13,096 nt of DNA from Methanomicrobiales archaeon (GCA_012510335.1 JAAZIF010000078.1:1-13096); one strand, 5' to 3'. Shown: positions 1-6,482, counted from the first letter of the stretch. Numbers and translations are program-made. Notes: a model not told the origin generated them from the sequence alone.

Positions 1-539
1 CGGGCCACTGTTTTCCAGCCCTCTTTTCGTATGACCGGGCCATCGCGGAGTTTTATATGCGATATCCTGATCCGCCGCCCGCCGAAGGTGTATGTCTCAC
101 CGACGACGAACTCATCCTCCCCCTCCGCTGTCTGGTAGAGCGGTATGGTCGTGCGCCCGGAGTGTATGGATGCCCTCACCACGACCTGCTCGATCCCCCG
201 TGTCCATAGGGCCGTCACCTCCGCGGCCGCGGCCCGGCGGACCCTCTTCGCCCCGGCCTCGATGCCGGTGACCTCGACACCGACCGCCTCGTCCCCGCAC
301 TCCGCGACGATATGGTCCCCGATGGCCACGGCTTCGCCCTCGAAGATCTCGACGTAGCAGACCTCGGACTCCATCTCCCGGCTCACGATCGTCCTGATGG
401 TGAGGATCCGGGGCTCGGGGGGCTTTGGCACCCGGTGGACCCGGCCGCACTCGCAGCACCGGACAACCAGTTCGGCGGCCTCCCTGAGAACCTCGTGTTC
501 GCACTCCTCCCTGCACGCGGGGCAGACGATAGTAATCAT
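1..539 (-). CDS. HVO_0476-type zinc-ribbon protein, partial (C-terminus cut by window start)
   Basis: The frame begins at an ATG at 539 and stays open to the window edge, giving about 179 visible residues (start MITIVCPACREECEHEVL). The N-terminus is a zinc-ribbon-like module: C6-x2-C9, then C28/C29 and C31, followed by H35. The rest is a beta-rich, valine- and glutamate-rich region without a catalytic motif that I can see. The Cys-pair start followed by HEVL resembles the archaeal HVO_0476 family of zinc-finger proteins of unknown function; those are roughly 190-200 residues as I recall, so only a short tail should be missing. It is divergent from the DUF371 gene with 33 bases between starts. 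A TTAATTA-like box lies 25-31 bases upstream of the ATG, so the transcript may be leaderless. Assignment is by pattern recognition; the function is unknown. Confidence 0.75.
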   Translation of the reverse strand, partial: MITIVCPACREECEHEVLREAAELVVRCCECGRVHRVPKPPEPRILTIRTIVSREMESEVCYVEIFEGEAVAIGDHIVAECGDEAVGVEVTGIEAGAKRVRRAAAAEVTALWTRGIEQVVVRASIHSGRTTIPLYQTAEGEDEFVVGETYTFGGRRIRISHIKLRDGPVIRKEGWKTVA

Positions 540-563
540 TCAATAGCAATGGAATCCCTCTCC

Positions 564-570
564 TAATTAA
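564..570 (-). promoter_or_regulatory. Probable TATA box (box A) of the zinc-ribbon gene
   Basis: On the minus strand the short divergent gap holds TTAATTA, 25-31 bases upstream of the ATG at 539. That is the usual distance from an archaeal TATA box to the transcription start, which would place the start at or next to the ATG. No ribosome binding site is visible before that ATG, which fits a leaderless message. No comparably clear box was seen for the divergent DUF371 gene. Confidence 0.45.
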
Positions 571-572
571 GC

Positions 573-1007
573 ATGAAGGCGATGGATACCGTCCGGGCGC
601 GGGGACACCCGCTGGTCAGGGCCTCCCACCCGACGACGTTTGAGGTGACAAGAGACGAGACACTGACGCTCGCTGGCGATTGCATAATCGGCGTAGCCGC
701 CGACAAGGGTGCGGCAGACCTCGCCCCCGGCCTGAAGGCGATGCTCTCCGACGACCGGGCGGTGCTCACGACCCGGCTTACTGCCGGCGGAGAGACCGTT
801 CTGGTCAGGTCGCGGGGATCCGCGGGCCTCACCCTGGATCACCCCCGAGATCTTGTCTGGCGGCGGAGCAGCTTCGTCTCCGACCGGACCGTCGCCGTCC
901 ACTCCGACCATACCGCGGCCGCGCTCCCCCGGGAGTTCGTCGAGGCGCTCCGGCGCGGTGCGGAACTGTTGATCGAACTCGAGGCCGGTATACCCGAGGA
1001 GGACTGA
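573..1007 (+). CDS. DUF371 domain-containing protein
   Basis: A 144-residue protein that matches the archaeal DUF371 family along its whole length. Recognisable blocks are RGHPLVRASHPTTFEVT near the N-terminus, GDCIIGVAADKGAADL at about residues 35-50, LTLDHPRDLVWRRSSF at about 86-101, and a C-terminal helical segment. The family is small, apparently soluble, and of unknown function; nothing here suggests a signal peptide or membrane segment. The start at 573 is the first ATG; a second in-frame ATG lies at 582, and the conserved region begins after both. No good ribosome binding site precedes it. It ends only 8 bases from the 3' end of the convergent xseB gene, with no terminator visible in between. 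Confidence 0.85.
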   Translation: MKAMDTVRARGHPLVRASHPTTFEVTRDETLTLAGDCIIGVAADKGAADLAPGLKAMLSDDRAVLTTRLTAGGETVLVRSRGSAGLTLDHPRDLVWRRSSFVSDRTVAVHSDHTAAALPREFVEALRRGAELLIELEAGIPEED

Positions 1008-1015
1008 GTCAGCCT

Positions 1016-1201
1016 TCAGCGGTCGCGGCCGAGTTCCGTGACCCTTATCTCGGCCTCGGTGAGGAGGTCTTCGCACTGCTTCACGAGGAGCGCGCCGCGC
1101 TCATACATGGCGATGCTCTCCTCAAGGCTCCCATCCCCGTCCTCGAGCTTCCGGACAATTTTCCGCAGTTCTTCAAGCATCTCTTCAAACGTCTCTGCCA
1201 T
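1016..1201 (-). CDS. xseB: Exodeoxyribonuclease VII small subunit
   Basis: A 61-residue, mostly helical protein with the family pattern: FEEMLEELRKIVRKLEDGD, then SLEESIAMYERGALLVKQC, then a closing helix AEIRVTEL. XseB subunits bind the long helical region of XseA, and the complex degrades single-stranded DNA from both ends to oligonucleotides in the cytoplasm. It is somewhat shorter than the roughly 80-residue E. coli protein but contains the full conserved block. Its start overlaps the end of xseA by 17 bases, so the two are almost certainly co-transcribed and translationally coupled. It converges on the DUF371 gene. The assignment is strong because of the overlap with a clear xseA. Confidence 0.92.
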   Translation of the reverse strand: MAETFEEMLEELRKIVRKLEDGDGSLEESIAMYERGALLVKQCEDLLTEAEIRVTELGRDR

Positions 1202-2432
1202 AATCTACCTCCTCCACGGCGGCCCTGCACCGGCCGTCCTTCATTCGTAGCACCACTCGCTCCCCCGGCCTGAGGTCGCCGGCACTCCTCACTATACCCC
1301 CCTCCGACTCAACAATACAGTAGCCCCGCTCAAGGATCGCGAGCGGATCCTTCCCCTCGAGGCGCGCCCTGGCCTCGGCGAGGGCGGACCGCTCCCGTTG
1401 CACCCGGGAGAGCGCCGCCCGCCTGAGGAGATCCTCGTGCTCTGCGAGGCGCTGCATCCGGTCGTGGATCCGGCGTTCAAGCCGCCGTGGATGCATTCGC
1501 GCCCGGAGATCATCAACCTCACGCCCGGCGGCATCGAGGCGGTGGAGGAGGAGCGCGACCATCCGATCTTTATGCCCGGCGAGGTCACGGAGCACCTCCC
1601 CGCGGTCGGGCACGGCCCGTTCCGCGGCCGCCGAGGGTGTCGGCGCCCGGAGATCAGCGGCATAGTCGCAGAGCGCGGTATCCACCTCGTGCCCGACGGC
1701 GCTGATCACCGGAGTCCTGCAGGCGGCGACGGCCCGTACGACATCCGGGTGGTTGAAGGAGAAGAGATCCTCAAAGCTCCCGCCGCCGCGGCCGACGATG
1801 ATCACATCCACTATCCCGTCGACCCGCCGGATCGCCCCTGCAATCTCGACATGCGCTCCTTCGCCCTGGACGGCGGTCGGGGAGAGGATCACCTCCGCGG
1901 CCGGATACCTCCGGGAGATGACCGAGAGGATATCCTCAATCGCCGCACCGGTCGGGGAGGTGACCACACCGACCCGGCGCGGGAAGGCTGGCAGGGGCCG
2001 CCTCCGTCCGGGATCAAAAAGCCCCTCGGCCTCAAGCTCCCGCTTCCAGCGTTCGACCATCAGGTGACGCTCGCCGGGGCTATCCTCCTGGCTCATCTCC
2101 CTGACGATCAGCTGGTACCTGCCCTGGGGCTCATAGACCTCGACCGAGCCACAGGCGAGGACACCCATACCGTCCTTCGGCGTAAACCTGAGGTTTGCCG
2201 CATAGGTGCGCCACATAACACAGTTGATCAGTGCTGAGTTTCTCCCGCCCTGCTCCGATAGCGAGAAGTAACGGTGGCCGGAGGCATGGTTCTTGTAGTT
2301 GGTCACCTCCCCCCGCACACAGATCCCGTGCAGGCGCCCGTCATCGAGGAGGTCGCAGATGAGACCGGAGACCTCCGAAACCCCATAAATCCGGGTTCCA
2401 AACGGAACCGGGCTGCCGAGAGATCCACGCAT
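1185..2432 (-). CDS. xseA: Exodeoxyribonuclease VII large subunit
   Basis: With the ATG at 2432 the protein has 415 residues. An N-terminal OB-fold for nucleic-acid binding (about 10-100) holds VRGEVTNYKNHASGHRYFSL. The catalytic region follows, with VGVVTSPTGAAIEDIL (about 154-169), the glycine-rich GRGGGSFEDLFSFN (about 215-228) and AVGHEVDTALCDYAADLRAPTPSAAAE (about 245-271). A helical region rich in Arg, Leu and Ala spans about 275-360, and the C-terminal DPLAILERGYCIV block begins near 362. All are hallmarks of XseA. The helical region looks shorter than in the 456-residue E. coli enzyme. A GTG at 2441 would add three residues; ATG 2432 is preferred because a TATA-like box lies 26-32 bases upstream, consistent with a leaderless message. 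The gene is operonic with xseB. In archaea this nuclease is patchy and probably of bacterial origin (inference). Confidence 0.95.
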   Translation of the reverse strand: MRGSLGSPVPFGTRIYGVSEVSGLICDLLDDGRLHGICVRGEVTNYKNHASGHRYFSLSEQGGRNSALINCVMWRTYAANLRFTPKDGMGVLACGSVEVYEPQGRYQLIVREMSQEDSPGERHLMVERWKRELEAEGLFDPGRRRPLPAFPRRVGVVTSPTGAAIEDILSVISRRYPAAEVILSPTAVQGEGAHVEIAGAIRRVDGIVDVIIVGRGGGSFEDLFSFNHPDVVRAVAACRTPVISAVGHEVDTALCDYAADLRAPTPSAAAERAVPDRGEVLRDLAGHKDRMVALLLHRLDAAGREVDDLRARMHPRRLERRIHDRMQRLAEHEDLLRRAALSRVQRERSALAEARARLEGKDPLAILERGYCIVESEGGIVRSAGDLRPGERVVLRMKDGRCRAAVEEVDYGRDV

Positions 2433-2443
2433 AACAACCACAA

Positions 2444-2449
2444 TTTATC
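2444..2449 (+). promoter_or_regulatory. Probable TATA box of the isomerase-like gene
   Basis: TTTATC on the plus strand lies 25-30 bases before the ATG at 2474, at the right distance for a leaderless transcript. There is no ribosome binding site in front of that ATG. It sits between the xseA start and the near-palindrome, so the two divergent promoters overlap. Confidence 0.4.
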
Positions 2450-2457
2450 AGGCCGCC

Positions 2458-2473
2458 GATATATCAATATATC
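2458..2473. promoter_or_regulatory. Near-palindromic AT-rich element between divergent xseA and isomerase genes
   Basis: The sequence GATATATCAATATATC forms an inverted repeat with 7-base arms (GATATAT / ATATATC) around a 2-base centre, directly before the ATG at 2474. On the minus strand its distal part (ATATAT, 2459-2464) lies 27-32 bases upstream of the xseA ATG, the position of an archaeal TATA box. It may be no more than a TATA box, or it may also bind a dimeric regulator; the sequence cannot separate these. Confidence 0.5.
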
Positions 2474-3298
2474 ATGAGCCGAATCGCCATCTCGACGATG
2501 TTCTTCCACGAGTACCCCTGTGACCAGATCTTTGACTACGTCGCTGAATCAGGGCTCGAGGGCCTTGAATTCTGGGTCGAGACACCGGACTTCTGGCTTC
2601 GCGGCCTTCCCGAAGACGACCTGGTGCAGTGCATCGCCGAACACCCGGAACTCTCGCCTATCACCATCCACGCACCCTCGCTTGACCTGAACCCCTGCTC
2701 CATCAACCCGAGGATCGCTACGATATCTGTCGACTACACGGTCGAGGCAATCCAGATGGCCGACCGGATCGGTGCTGACGTGGTGACCGTCCACCCCGGG
2801 CGGCGGACGGCAAAGCGCTACCCGAGCGCCTATGACTACCGGCGGTTCGAAGACTACATCGATCGGCTCAGGGAGGCCGCAGAACAGACGCGGGTAAGGG
2901 TGGCGATCGAGAACCTGGAGCCCCGGGTCAACACCCTCCTCTACACAGCGGATGACGCTGTCGAGGTGCTCGAACGGGAGCCCTGGCTCTGGTTCACGCT
3001 GGATATGGGGCACGCCATGATGATATCCATTGATGAAGTCTTCCGGTTCATCGACCTCTGCATCGACCGTACGGCAAACGTCCATGTAAGCACACTCGGC
3101 GAGAACGGGCGGCCCCACCACCCCATCCACGGTGACCCCGCCGCCACCCGGGTACTTGCGGAACTTGCTGACCGGGGCTACGACGGATATCTCACCCTGG
3201 AACTCGAGGATATGGTCTTTCCAGCGCCCCTCTCCTCGGAAGAGAAGATTGTGCTCCTGATGAGGGAATTAGAAGCGCTGGATGCGGTGTTCTCGTGA
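2474..3298 (+). CDS. Sugar phosphate isomerase/epimerase-like TIM-barrel protein (AP endonuclease family 2 fold)
   Basis: A 274-residue protein with the layout of the xylose-isomerase-like TIM-barrel superfamily, which includes sugar isomerases, epimerases and endonuclease IV. Probable metal ligands sit at strand ends: E146 in VAIENLEP, D177 and H180 in TLDMGHAM, H204 in NVHVS, the histidines of GRPHHPIHGD, and E243/E245 in LTLELED. The opening RIAISTMFFHEYP and the GLEGLEFWVETP block are typical first and second strands. Family members are metal-dependent; the substrate here cannot be told from sequence. The neighbouring xseA-xseB operon allows a DNA-repair role, but that is speculation, since the sequence reads more like the sugar isomerase branch than true endonuclease IV. 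The ATG directly follows the AT-rich divergent promoter, and translation is probably leaderless. Confidence 0.82.
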   Translation: MSRIAISTMFFHEYPCDQIFDYVAESGLEGLEFWVETPDFWLRGLPEDDLVQCIAEHPELSPITIHAPSLDLNPCSINPRIATISVDYTVEAIQMADRIGADVVTVHPGRRTAKRYPSAYDYRRFEDYIDRLREAAEQTRVRVAIENLEPRVNTLLYTADDAVEVLEREPWLWFTLDMGHAMMISIDEVFRFIDLCIDRTANVHVSTLGENGRPHHPIHGDPAATRVLAELADRGYDGYLTLELEDMVFPAPLSSEEKIVLLMRELEALDAVFS

Positions 3299-3307
3299 AG
3301 CGCTGGC

Positions 3308-3313
3308 TTTATA
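3308..3313 (+). promoter_or_regulatory. Probable TATA box of the CNNM/CorC-like gene
   Basis: A TTTATA box lies in the 96-base gap between the isomerase stop and the ATG at 3395. It predicts a transcription start near 3335-3340 and a leader of about 55-60 bases. A GGAG ribosome binding site at 3388-3391 precedes the ATG by 3 bases, so this gene appears to use a leadered message, unlike its upstream neighbour. The rest of the gap holds a short tandem repeat (3321-3347) and no gene. Confidence 0.45.
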
Positions 3314-3320
3314 ACCTCTG

Positions 3321-3347
3321 CCGGCAACATAATCCATATACCGGCAA
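3321..3347 (+). repeat. Short direct repeat CCGGCAA, 20-base period
   Basis: CCGGCAA occurs at 3321-3327 and again at 3341-3347, start to start exactly 20 bases, each followed by an AT-rich stretch. The spacing is about two helical turns, and both copies lie close to the predicted transcription start of the CNNM/CorC-like gene. A regulatory role is possible but unproven; a 7-base repeat could be chance. Confidence 0.3.
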
Positions 3348-3394
3348 TAATTGACCGAACATCAAACGCAGCCGTTCAGCGCGGCGTGGAGTAA

Positions 3395-4678
3395 ATGGTA
3401 GTCGTAGACCTTTTAACCATAGAGATCATATTATTTTTAATCTGTTTGCTCCTATCGGGCTTCTTCTCAAGTTCGGAAGTAGCCCTCATATCGATAAACC
3501 GGGCAAAAGTCCACGCGTTCCTCAACCAGGGCCGGAAGGGAGCAGAAGCGCTTGATACCCTGAAGCGCTCGGCCGATACGGTCCTGATCACCATCCTCGT
3601 AGGGAACAACATAGCCAATATAGCCGCAGCGTCGCTCGCGACTGCTATCGCCATCGGAGCATACGGAGACGTAGGTATAGGGATAGCGACCGGCGTCACG
3701 GTCATCCTGATGCTGATCTTCGGAGAGATCGGGCCGAAGATGTATGCCTCCCGGCACACCGAGGAACTGGCGCTCACCGTCGCGAGGCCCATCCTATATC
3801 TCTCAAAGATCCTCTACCCTGTGCTCTGGATCCTGGACCACATCAGGCAGCAGTTCGCCTTCAGGCCCGGTGTGACTGAACCGATCGTCACCGAAGAGGA
3901 GATCAAGGAGTGGATCGACGTCGGCGAAGAGGAGGGGACCATCGAGGAGGAGGAGCGGGATATGCTCTACTCGGTGCTGCGCTTCGGTGACACAACGGTC
4001 CGCGAGGTTATGACACCACGCGTTGACGTCGTTATGCTTGAGGATACGAGCACCTTTGAGGGCGCCCTCTCCATCTTCAACGAGACAGGTCTCTCCCGGA
4101 TCCCGGTCTACCATGAGCAGATTGATAACATCGTCGGGCTCCTGAACGTCAAGGATATCTTCTCGGCGATATATCGCCAGCAGACGAACTTGACCATCAA
4201 GAGCCTGATGTATGAACCCTGCTTCGTCCCGGAGAGCAAGAAGATCGACGAACTCCTGAAAGAACTCCAGGTGAGAAAACAGCATATGGCGATCGTCCTC
4301 GACGAGTACGGTTCGTTTGCCGGCATCGTGACGGTCGAAGATATGCTCGAGGAGCTGGTGGGCGAGATACTGGACGAATTCGATGAGGAGGAGGAGCCCG
4401 AGGTGCAGAAGATAGGGGAGGGCGTCTACCTGGTCGATGCACGGGCGTGGGTGGAACACCTCAACGAAGACCTGAACCTCGACCTCCCCCTGACAGACAC
4501 TTACGAGACCATCGGCGGCCTCGTTATCGACCGCCTGGGACACATACCGCGCCGTGGCGAGGTGGCCAACATCGAGGAGAGCAACATAAGGCTCGTTGTT
4601 ATGCAGATGCAGGGTCGGCGGATCGTCAAGGTGAAGGTGATTATCACCCCCCCGGCCGTGCCGGAGAGATCCGGATAA
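3395..4678 (+). CDS. CNNM/HlyC-CorC family membrane protein (DUF21, CBS pair, CorC-associated domain)
   Basis: A 427-residue protein with the standard architecture of this family. The N-terminal DUF21 membrane domain has hydrophobic segments at about 7-24, 60-83, 88-110 and 128-146, including SGFFSSSEVALISI, GNNIANIAAAS and FGEIGPKMYA. A CBS pair follows at about 205-260 (VMTPRVDVVMLE) and 267-320 (HMAIVLDEYGSFAGIVTVED), then an acidic linker (EFDEEEEPE) and a CorC/HlyC-type C-terminal domain at about 335-417. Relatives are linked to magnesium or sodium-coupled divalent cation transport, with the CBS pair sensing adenine nucleotides; the old name hemolysin is misleading. It has its own probable promoter and a GGAG site. 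The stop lies 11 bases before purN, so read-through into purN is likely. The transported ion is not readable from sequence. Confidence 0.92.
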   Translation: MVVVDLLTIEIILFLICLLLSGFFSSSEVALISINRAKVHAFLNQGRKGAEALDTLKRSADTVLITILVGNNIANIAAASLATAIAIGAYGDVGIGIATGVTVILMLIFGEIGPKMYASRHTEELALTVARPILYLSKILYPVLWILDHIRQQFAFRPGVTEPIVTEEEIKEWIDVGEEEGTIEEEERDMLYSVLRFGDTTVREVMTPRVDVVMLEDTSTFEGALSIFNETGLSRIPVYHEQIDNIVGLLNVKDIFSAIYRQQTNLTIKSLMYEPCFVPESKKIDELLKELQVRKQHMAIVLDEYGSFAGIVTVEDMLEELVGEILDEFDEEEEPEVQKIGEGVYLVDARAWVEHLNEDLNLDLPLTDTYETIGGLVIDRLGHIPRRGEVANIEESNIRLVVMQMQGRRIVKVKVIITPPAVPERSG

Positions 4679-4689
4679 GGAAGATACCC

Positions 4690-5310
4690 ATGGAACCAGA
4701 ACTACCGAGAAAAAGAATTGCGGTGCTCGCCTCGGGGAGAGGATCGAACTTTCAGGCAGTGATCGACGCCATAACCGCCGGGGATATCCCGGCGATCTGT
4801 GTCAGACTCGTCACGGACAACCCCGGGGCATACGCAATAGAGAGAGCCGAAAGTGCCGGAATCCCGGTGACAACCGTCGATTTTGCGAAATTCCCTTCAA
4901 AGACCGCCTATGAAGAGGCGCTGCTTGCCGCGATGCAGGACTGCCGTGCCGACCTCTTCGTCCTCGCCGGCTACATGCGGATCCTCGGACCGGAGATCGT
5001 GCATGAGTTCTCGGGCCGGATGATAAACATCCACCCAGCCCTGCTCCCGGCATTCGCCGGACTGCACGCGCAGTGGCAGGCGCTCGAGTACGGGGTGAAG
5101 GTCGCAGGCTGCACCGTCCACATCGTGGACGAGGGGGTGGACACCGGCCCCATCGTTATCCAGCGATGCGTGCCGGTCCTACCGGACGATGACGAGGCGA
5201 TGCTCGCTGATAGGATCCTCGCCGAGGAGCACAAAGCCCTCCCACTTGCCGTGAAACTCTTCTGCGAAGACCGTCTTGAAGTCACCGACCGTCGGGTGCG
5301 GATCCGCTGA
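4690..5310 (+). CDS. purN: Phosphoribosylglycinamide formyltransferase, folate-dependent
   Basis: A 206-residue protein, the usual length for PurN, which transfers a formyl group from 10-formyl-tetrahydrofolate to glycinamide ribonucleotide in purine synthesis. The N-terminal nucleotide-binding loop is ASGRGSNFQAVID (14-26). Catalytic residues are all present: N113 and H115 in INIHPALLPAF and D151 in VDEGVDTGP, each offset by seven from N106, H108 and D144 of the E. coli enzyme. AGYMRILGP (93-101) is also a family block. The reading frame is open further upstream inside the preceding gene, but the ATG at 4690 fits the conserved N-terminus. It follows the CNNM-type gene by 11 bases, with no obvious functional tie. 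Use of a folate cofactor is notable if the host is a tetrahydromethanopterin-based methanogen. Confidence 0.95.
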   Translation: MEPELPRKRIAVLASGRGSNFQAVIDAITAGDIPAICVRLVTDNPGAYAIERAESAGIPVTTVDFAKFPSKTAYEEALLAAMQDCRADLFVLAGYMRILGPEIVHEFSGRMINIHPALLPAFAGLHAQWQALEYGVKVAGCTVHIVDEGVDTGPIVIQRCVPVLPDDDEAMLADRILAEEHKALPLAVKLFCEDRLEVTDRRVRIR

Positions 5311-5327
5311 CACCTGACAATCAAGCT

Positions 5328-5334
5328 CATATAC
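5328..5334 (+). promoter_or_regulatory. Possible TATA box of the rnp4-yhbY pair
   Basis: CATATAC in the 74-base gap after purN would place a transcription start near 5357, about 28 bases before the ATG at 5385. A GGTGGAA stretch at 5368-5374 could serve as the ribosome binding site. The box is weak compared with the one before the eS19 gene. Confidence 0.35.
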
Positions 5335-5384
5335 TTCCCCATCCCCAACCTCAAAATCCATCATCTGGTGGAACAGATCGCATC

Positions 5385-5705
5385 ATGGCGGATAATATGA
5401 CACGAAAATCTGGCTCCCGGAGGCTTGCGCGGGAGAGGATCGAGATCCTCTTTGTGCGGGCCGCAGAGTTCTACCCTGAAAACCCCGCATGGAGCAACCG
5501 CTGTGTGGAACTGGCGCGAAAGATCGGCATGCGTCACCGGATACGGATAGACCGGCACCTGAAACGTCAATTCTGCCGCCGGTGCAACACCTACCTGGTT
5601 CCGGGATCAAACGCGCGGATCAGGATCCACCGGGGCTACGTGATCATCACCTGCCTTGCCTGCGGGAACCGGTCGAGGTATCCGGTCGGGAGGCCCCGGA
5701 TGTGA
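5385..5705 (+). CDS. rnp4: Ribonuclease P protein component 4 (Rpp21 family)
   Basis: A 106-residue basic protein of the archaeal Rnp4/Rpp21 family, one of the protein subunits that help the RNase P RNA remove 5' leaders from pre-tRNA. An N-terminal helical part (ARERIEILFVRAAEFY, then RCVELARKIGMRHRIRI) is followed by a zinc ribbon with C64-x2-C67 (FCRRC) and C90-x2-C93 (TCLAC). The sequence NTYLVPGSNARIRIH between the Cys pairs is the typical family signature. In the family this protein pairs with Rnp3 (Rpp29), whose gene is not in this window. The ATG at 5385 is used; a second ATG at 5397 is possible and would remove only four residues. Its last codons overlap the start of the CRM-domain gene by four bases (ATGTGA), which implies coupled translation. 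Confidence 0.93.
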   Translation: MADNMTRKSGSRRLARERIEILFVRAAEFYPENPAWSNRCVELARKIGMRHRIRIDRHLKRQFCRRCNTYLVPGSNARIRIHRGYVIITCLACGNRSRYPVGRPRM

Positions 5706-5962
5706 GGAGGGAGTCGTTCCAGGATCTCAAGCCCACGGTCTGGATTGGAAAGAAGGGCGCTACAAGCGTCATGATCGAGGAGATCCGGCAGCAGCTCAGG
5801 AGCCGCAAGGTTATCAAGGTCAGGTGGCTCAGGAACACGGAGGTCGATCCCGGGAGTATAGCGGCATCGGCCGGTGCGGATCTACTGGAGGTCAGGGGGC
5901 GGACACTCGTCCTCGCGGAGCGGCGGAACCGATCGGCCGGCCGGGATTCTCGAAATATATAA
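5702..5962 (+). CDS. YhbY-type CRM-domain RNA-binding protein
   Basis: An 86-residue protein consisting essentially of one CRM domain, the RNA-binding fold of bacterial YhbY, which is associated with pre-50S ribosomal particles. The block LKPTVWIGKKGATSVMIEEI (residues 9-28) contains the conserved GKKG loop at 16-19; QLRSRKVIKVRWL and GRTLVLAERR follow at the expected places. The reading frame is open much further upstream within rnp4, but a GTG at 5702 that overlaps the rnp4 stop gives the right domain boundary and length. Pairing with RNase P protein suggests a role in RNA maturation or ribosome assembly; the target RNA is not known from sequence. It ends in a basic tail of about 15 residues that overlaps the TATA box of the following operon. 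Confidence 0.9.
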   Translation: MRRESFQDLKPTVWIGKKGATSVMIEEIRQQLRSRKVIKVRWLRNTEVDPGSIAASAGADLLEVRGRTLVLAERRNRSAGRDSRNI

Positions 5963-5963
5963 A
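5954..5963 (+). promoter_or_regulatory. TATA box for the eS19-led operon
   Basis: AATATATAAA is the strongest box A in the window. It predicts a start near 5985 and a leader of about 30 bases carrying a GTGAGGT ribosome binding site at 6001-6007, six bases before the ATG at 6014. It overlaps the stop codon of the CRM-domain gene. No equally clear box was noticed before the later genes in the run, so this is likely the main promoter of the long ribosomal-SRP operon. Confidence 0.65.
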
Positions 5964-6013
5964 ACATCACTGGACGAATATGTAAAGACTGTTAGCGATA
6001 GTGAGGTTCATCT

Positions 6014-6463
6014 ATGACAACTGTATACGACATACCTGCCGATATGCTTATCCGGCAGGTGGCAGAGGAACTCAAGAAAAACCCGCAGATTCAGCCGCCA
6101 GACTGGGCCACATTTGCGAAGACGGGGGTACATACGGAGATGCCCCCCGAGAATGATGACTGGTGGTATGTGCGTGCGGCATCGATCTTCCGGCGCGTCT
6201 ATATGGACGGGCCGGTCGGAACCCAGAGAATGCGCACGATCTACGGCGGTAAACGTAACCGGGGCTCAGCTCCCGGTCAGTTCCGGCGGGGAAGCGGCTC
6301 GATCGTCAGAAAGGTTCTTCAACAGCTCGAAGCGGCCGGATACGTCTCCCATACCAGCAAGGGGCGCACGGTCACTGCAGCCGGCAGGTCGTTCCTCGAC
6401 AATGTAGCACACGGCCTGAAGGCCGAAGCCTCCGGGACTGCACCGGGACTTATGAAATATTGA
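6014..6463 (+). CDS. rps19e: 30S ribosomal protein S19e (eS19)
   Basis: A 149-residue basic protein of the eukaryotic/archaeal eS19 family, a component of the small ribosomal subunit head. Recognisable features are the start TTVYDIPADMLI, PDWATFAKTGVHTE (about 29-42), WWYVRAASIFRRVYMDGPVG (about 50-69), the basic loop YGGKRNRGSAPGQF, and the winged-helix-like IVRKVLQQLEAAGYV. Length is normal for the archaeal family. It is the first gene of the long operon, follows a strong TATA box and has a GTGAGGT ribosome binding site six bases upstream. The next gene, the PDCD5 homolog, begins 19 bases downstream, an arrangement shared by many archaea. Confidence 0.97.
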   Translation: MTTVYDIPADMLIRQVAEELKKNPQIQPPDWATFAKTGVHTEMPPENDDWWYVRAASIFRRVYMDGPVGTQRMRTIYGGKRNRGSAPGQFRRGSGSIVRKVLQQLEAAGYVSHTSKGRTVTAAGRSFLDNVAHGLKAEASGTAPGLMKY

Positions 6464-6482
6464 TCCAATGGAGGTATAACTG

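Noticed and set aside
1008..1015. Terminator between the convergent DUF371 and xseB genes
   Set aside because: Only eight bases separate the genes, and there is no T-rich run or hairpin.
1398..2237. Long plus-strand open frame (279 codons) opposite xseA
   Set aside because: It is a shadow of the GC-rich xseA gene: its translation has no recognisable domain, and the minus strand carries clear XseA motifs throughout.
4447..4689. Upstream in-frame extension of purN into the CNNM-type gene
   Set aside because: The extra 81 residues are Arg/Pro/His-rich and match no family; PurN length and the conserved N-terminus fit ATG 4690.
5963..6013. Possible small RNA or leader regulator before eS19
   Set aside because: The 51 bases hold only a promoter start region and a ribosome binding site; no stable stem or terminator was seen.
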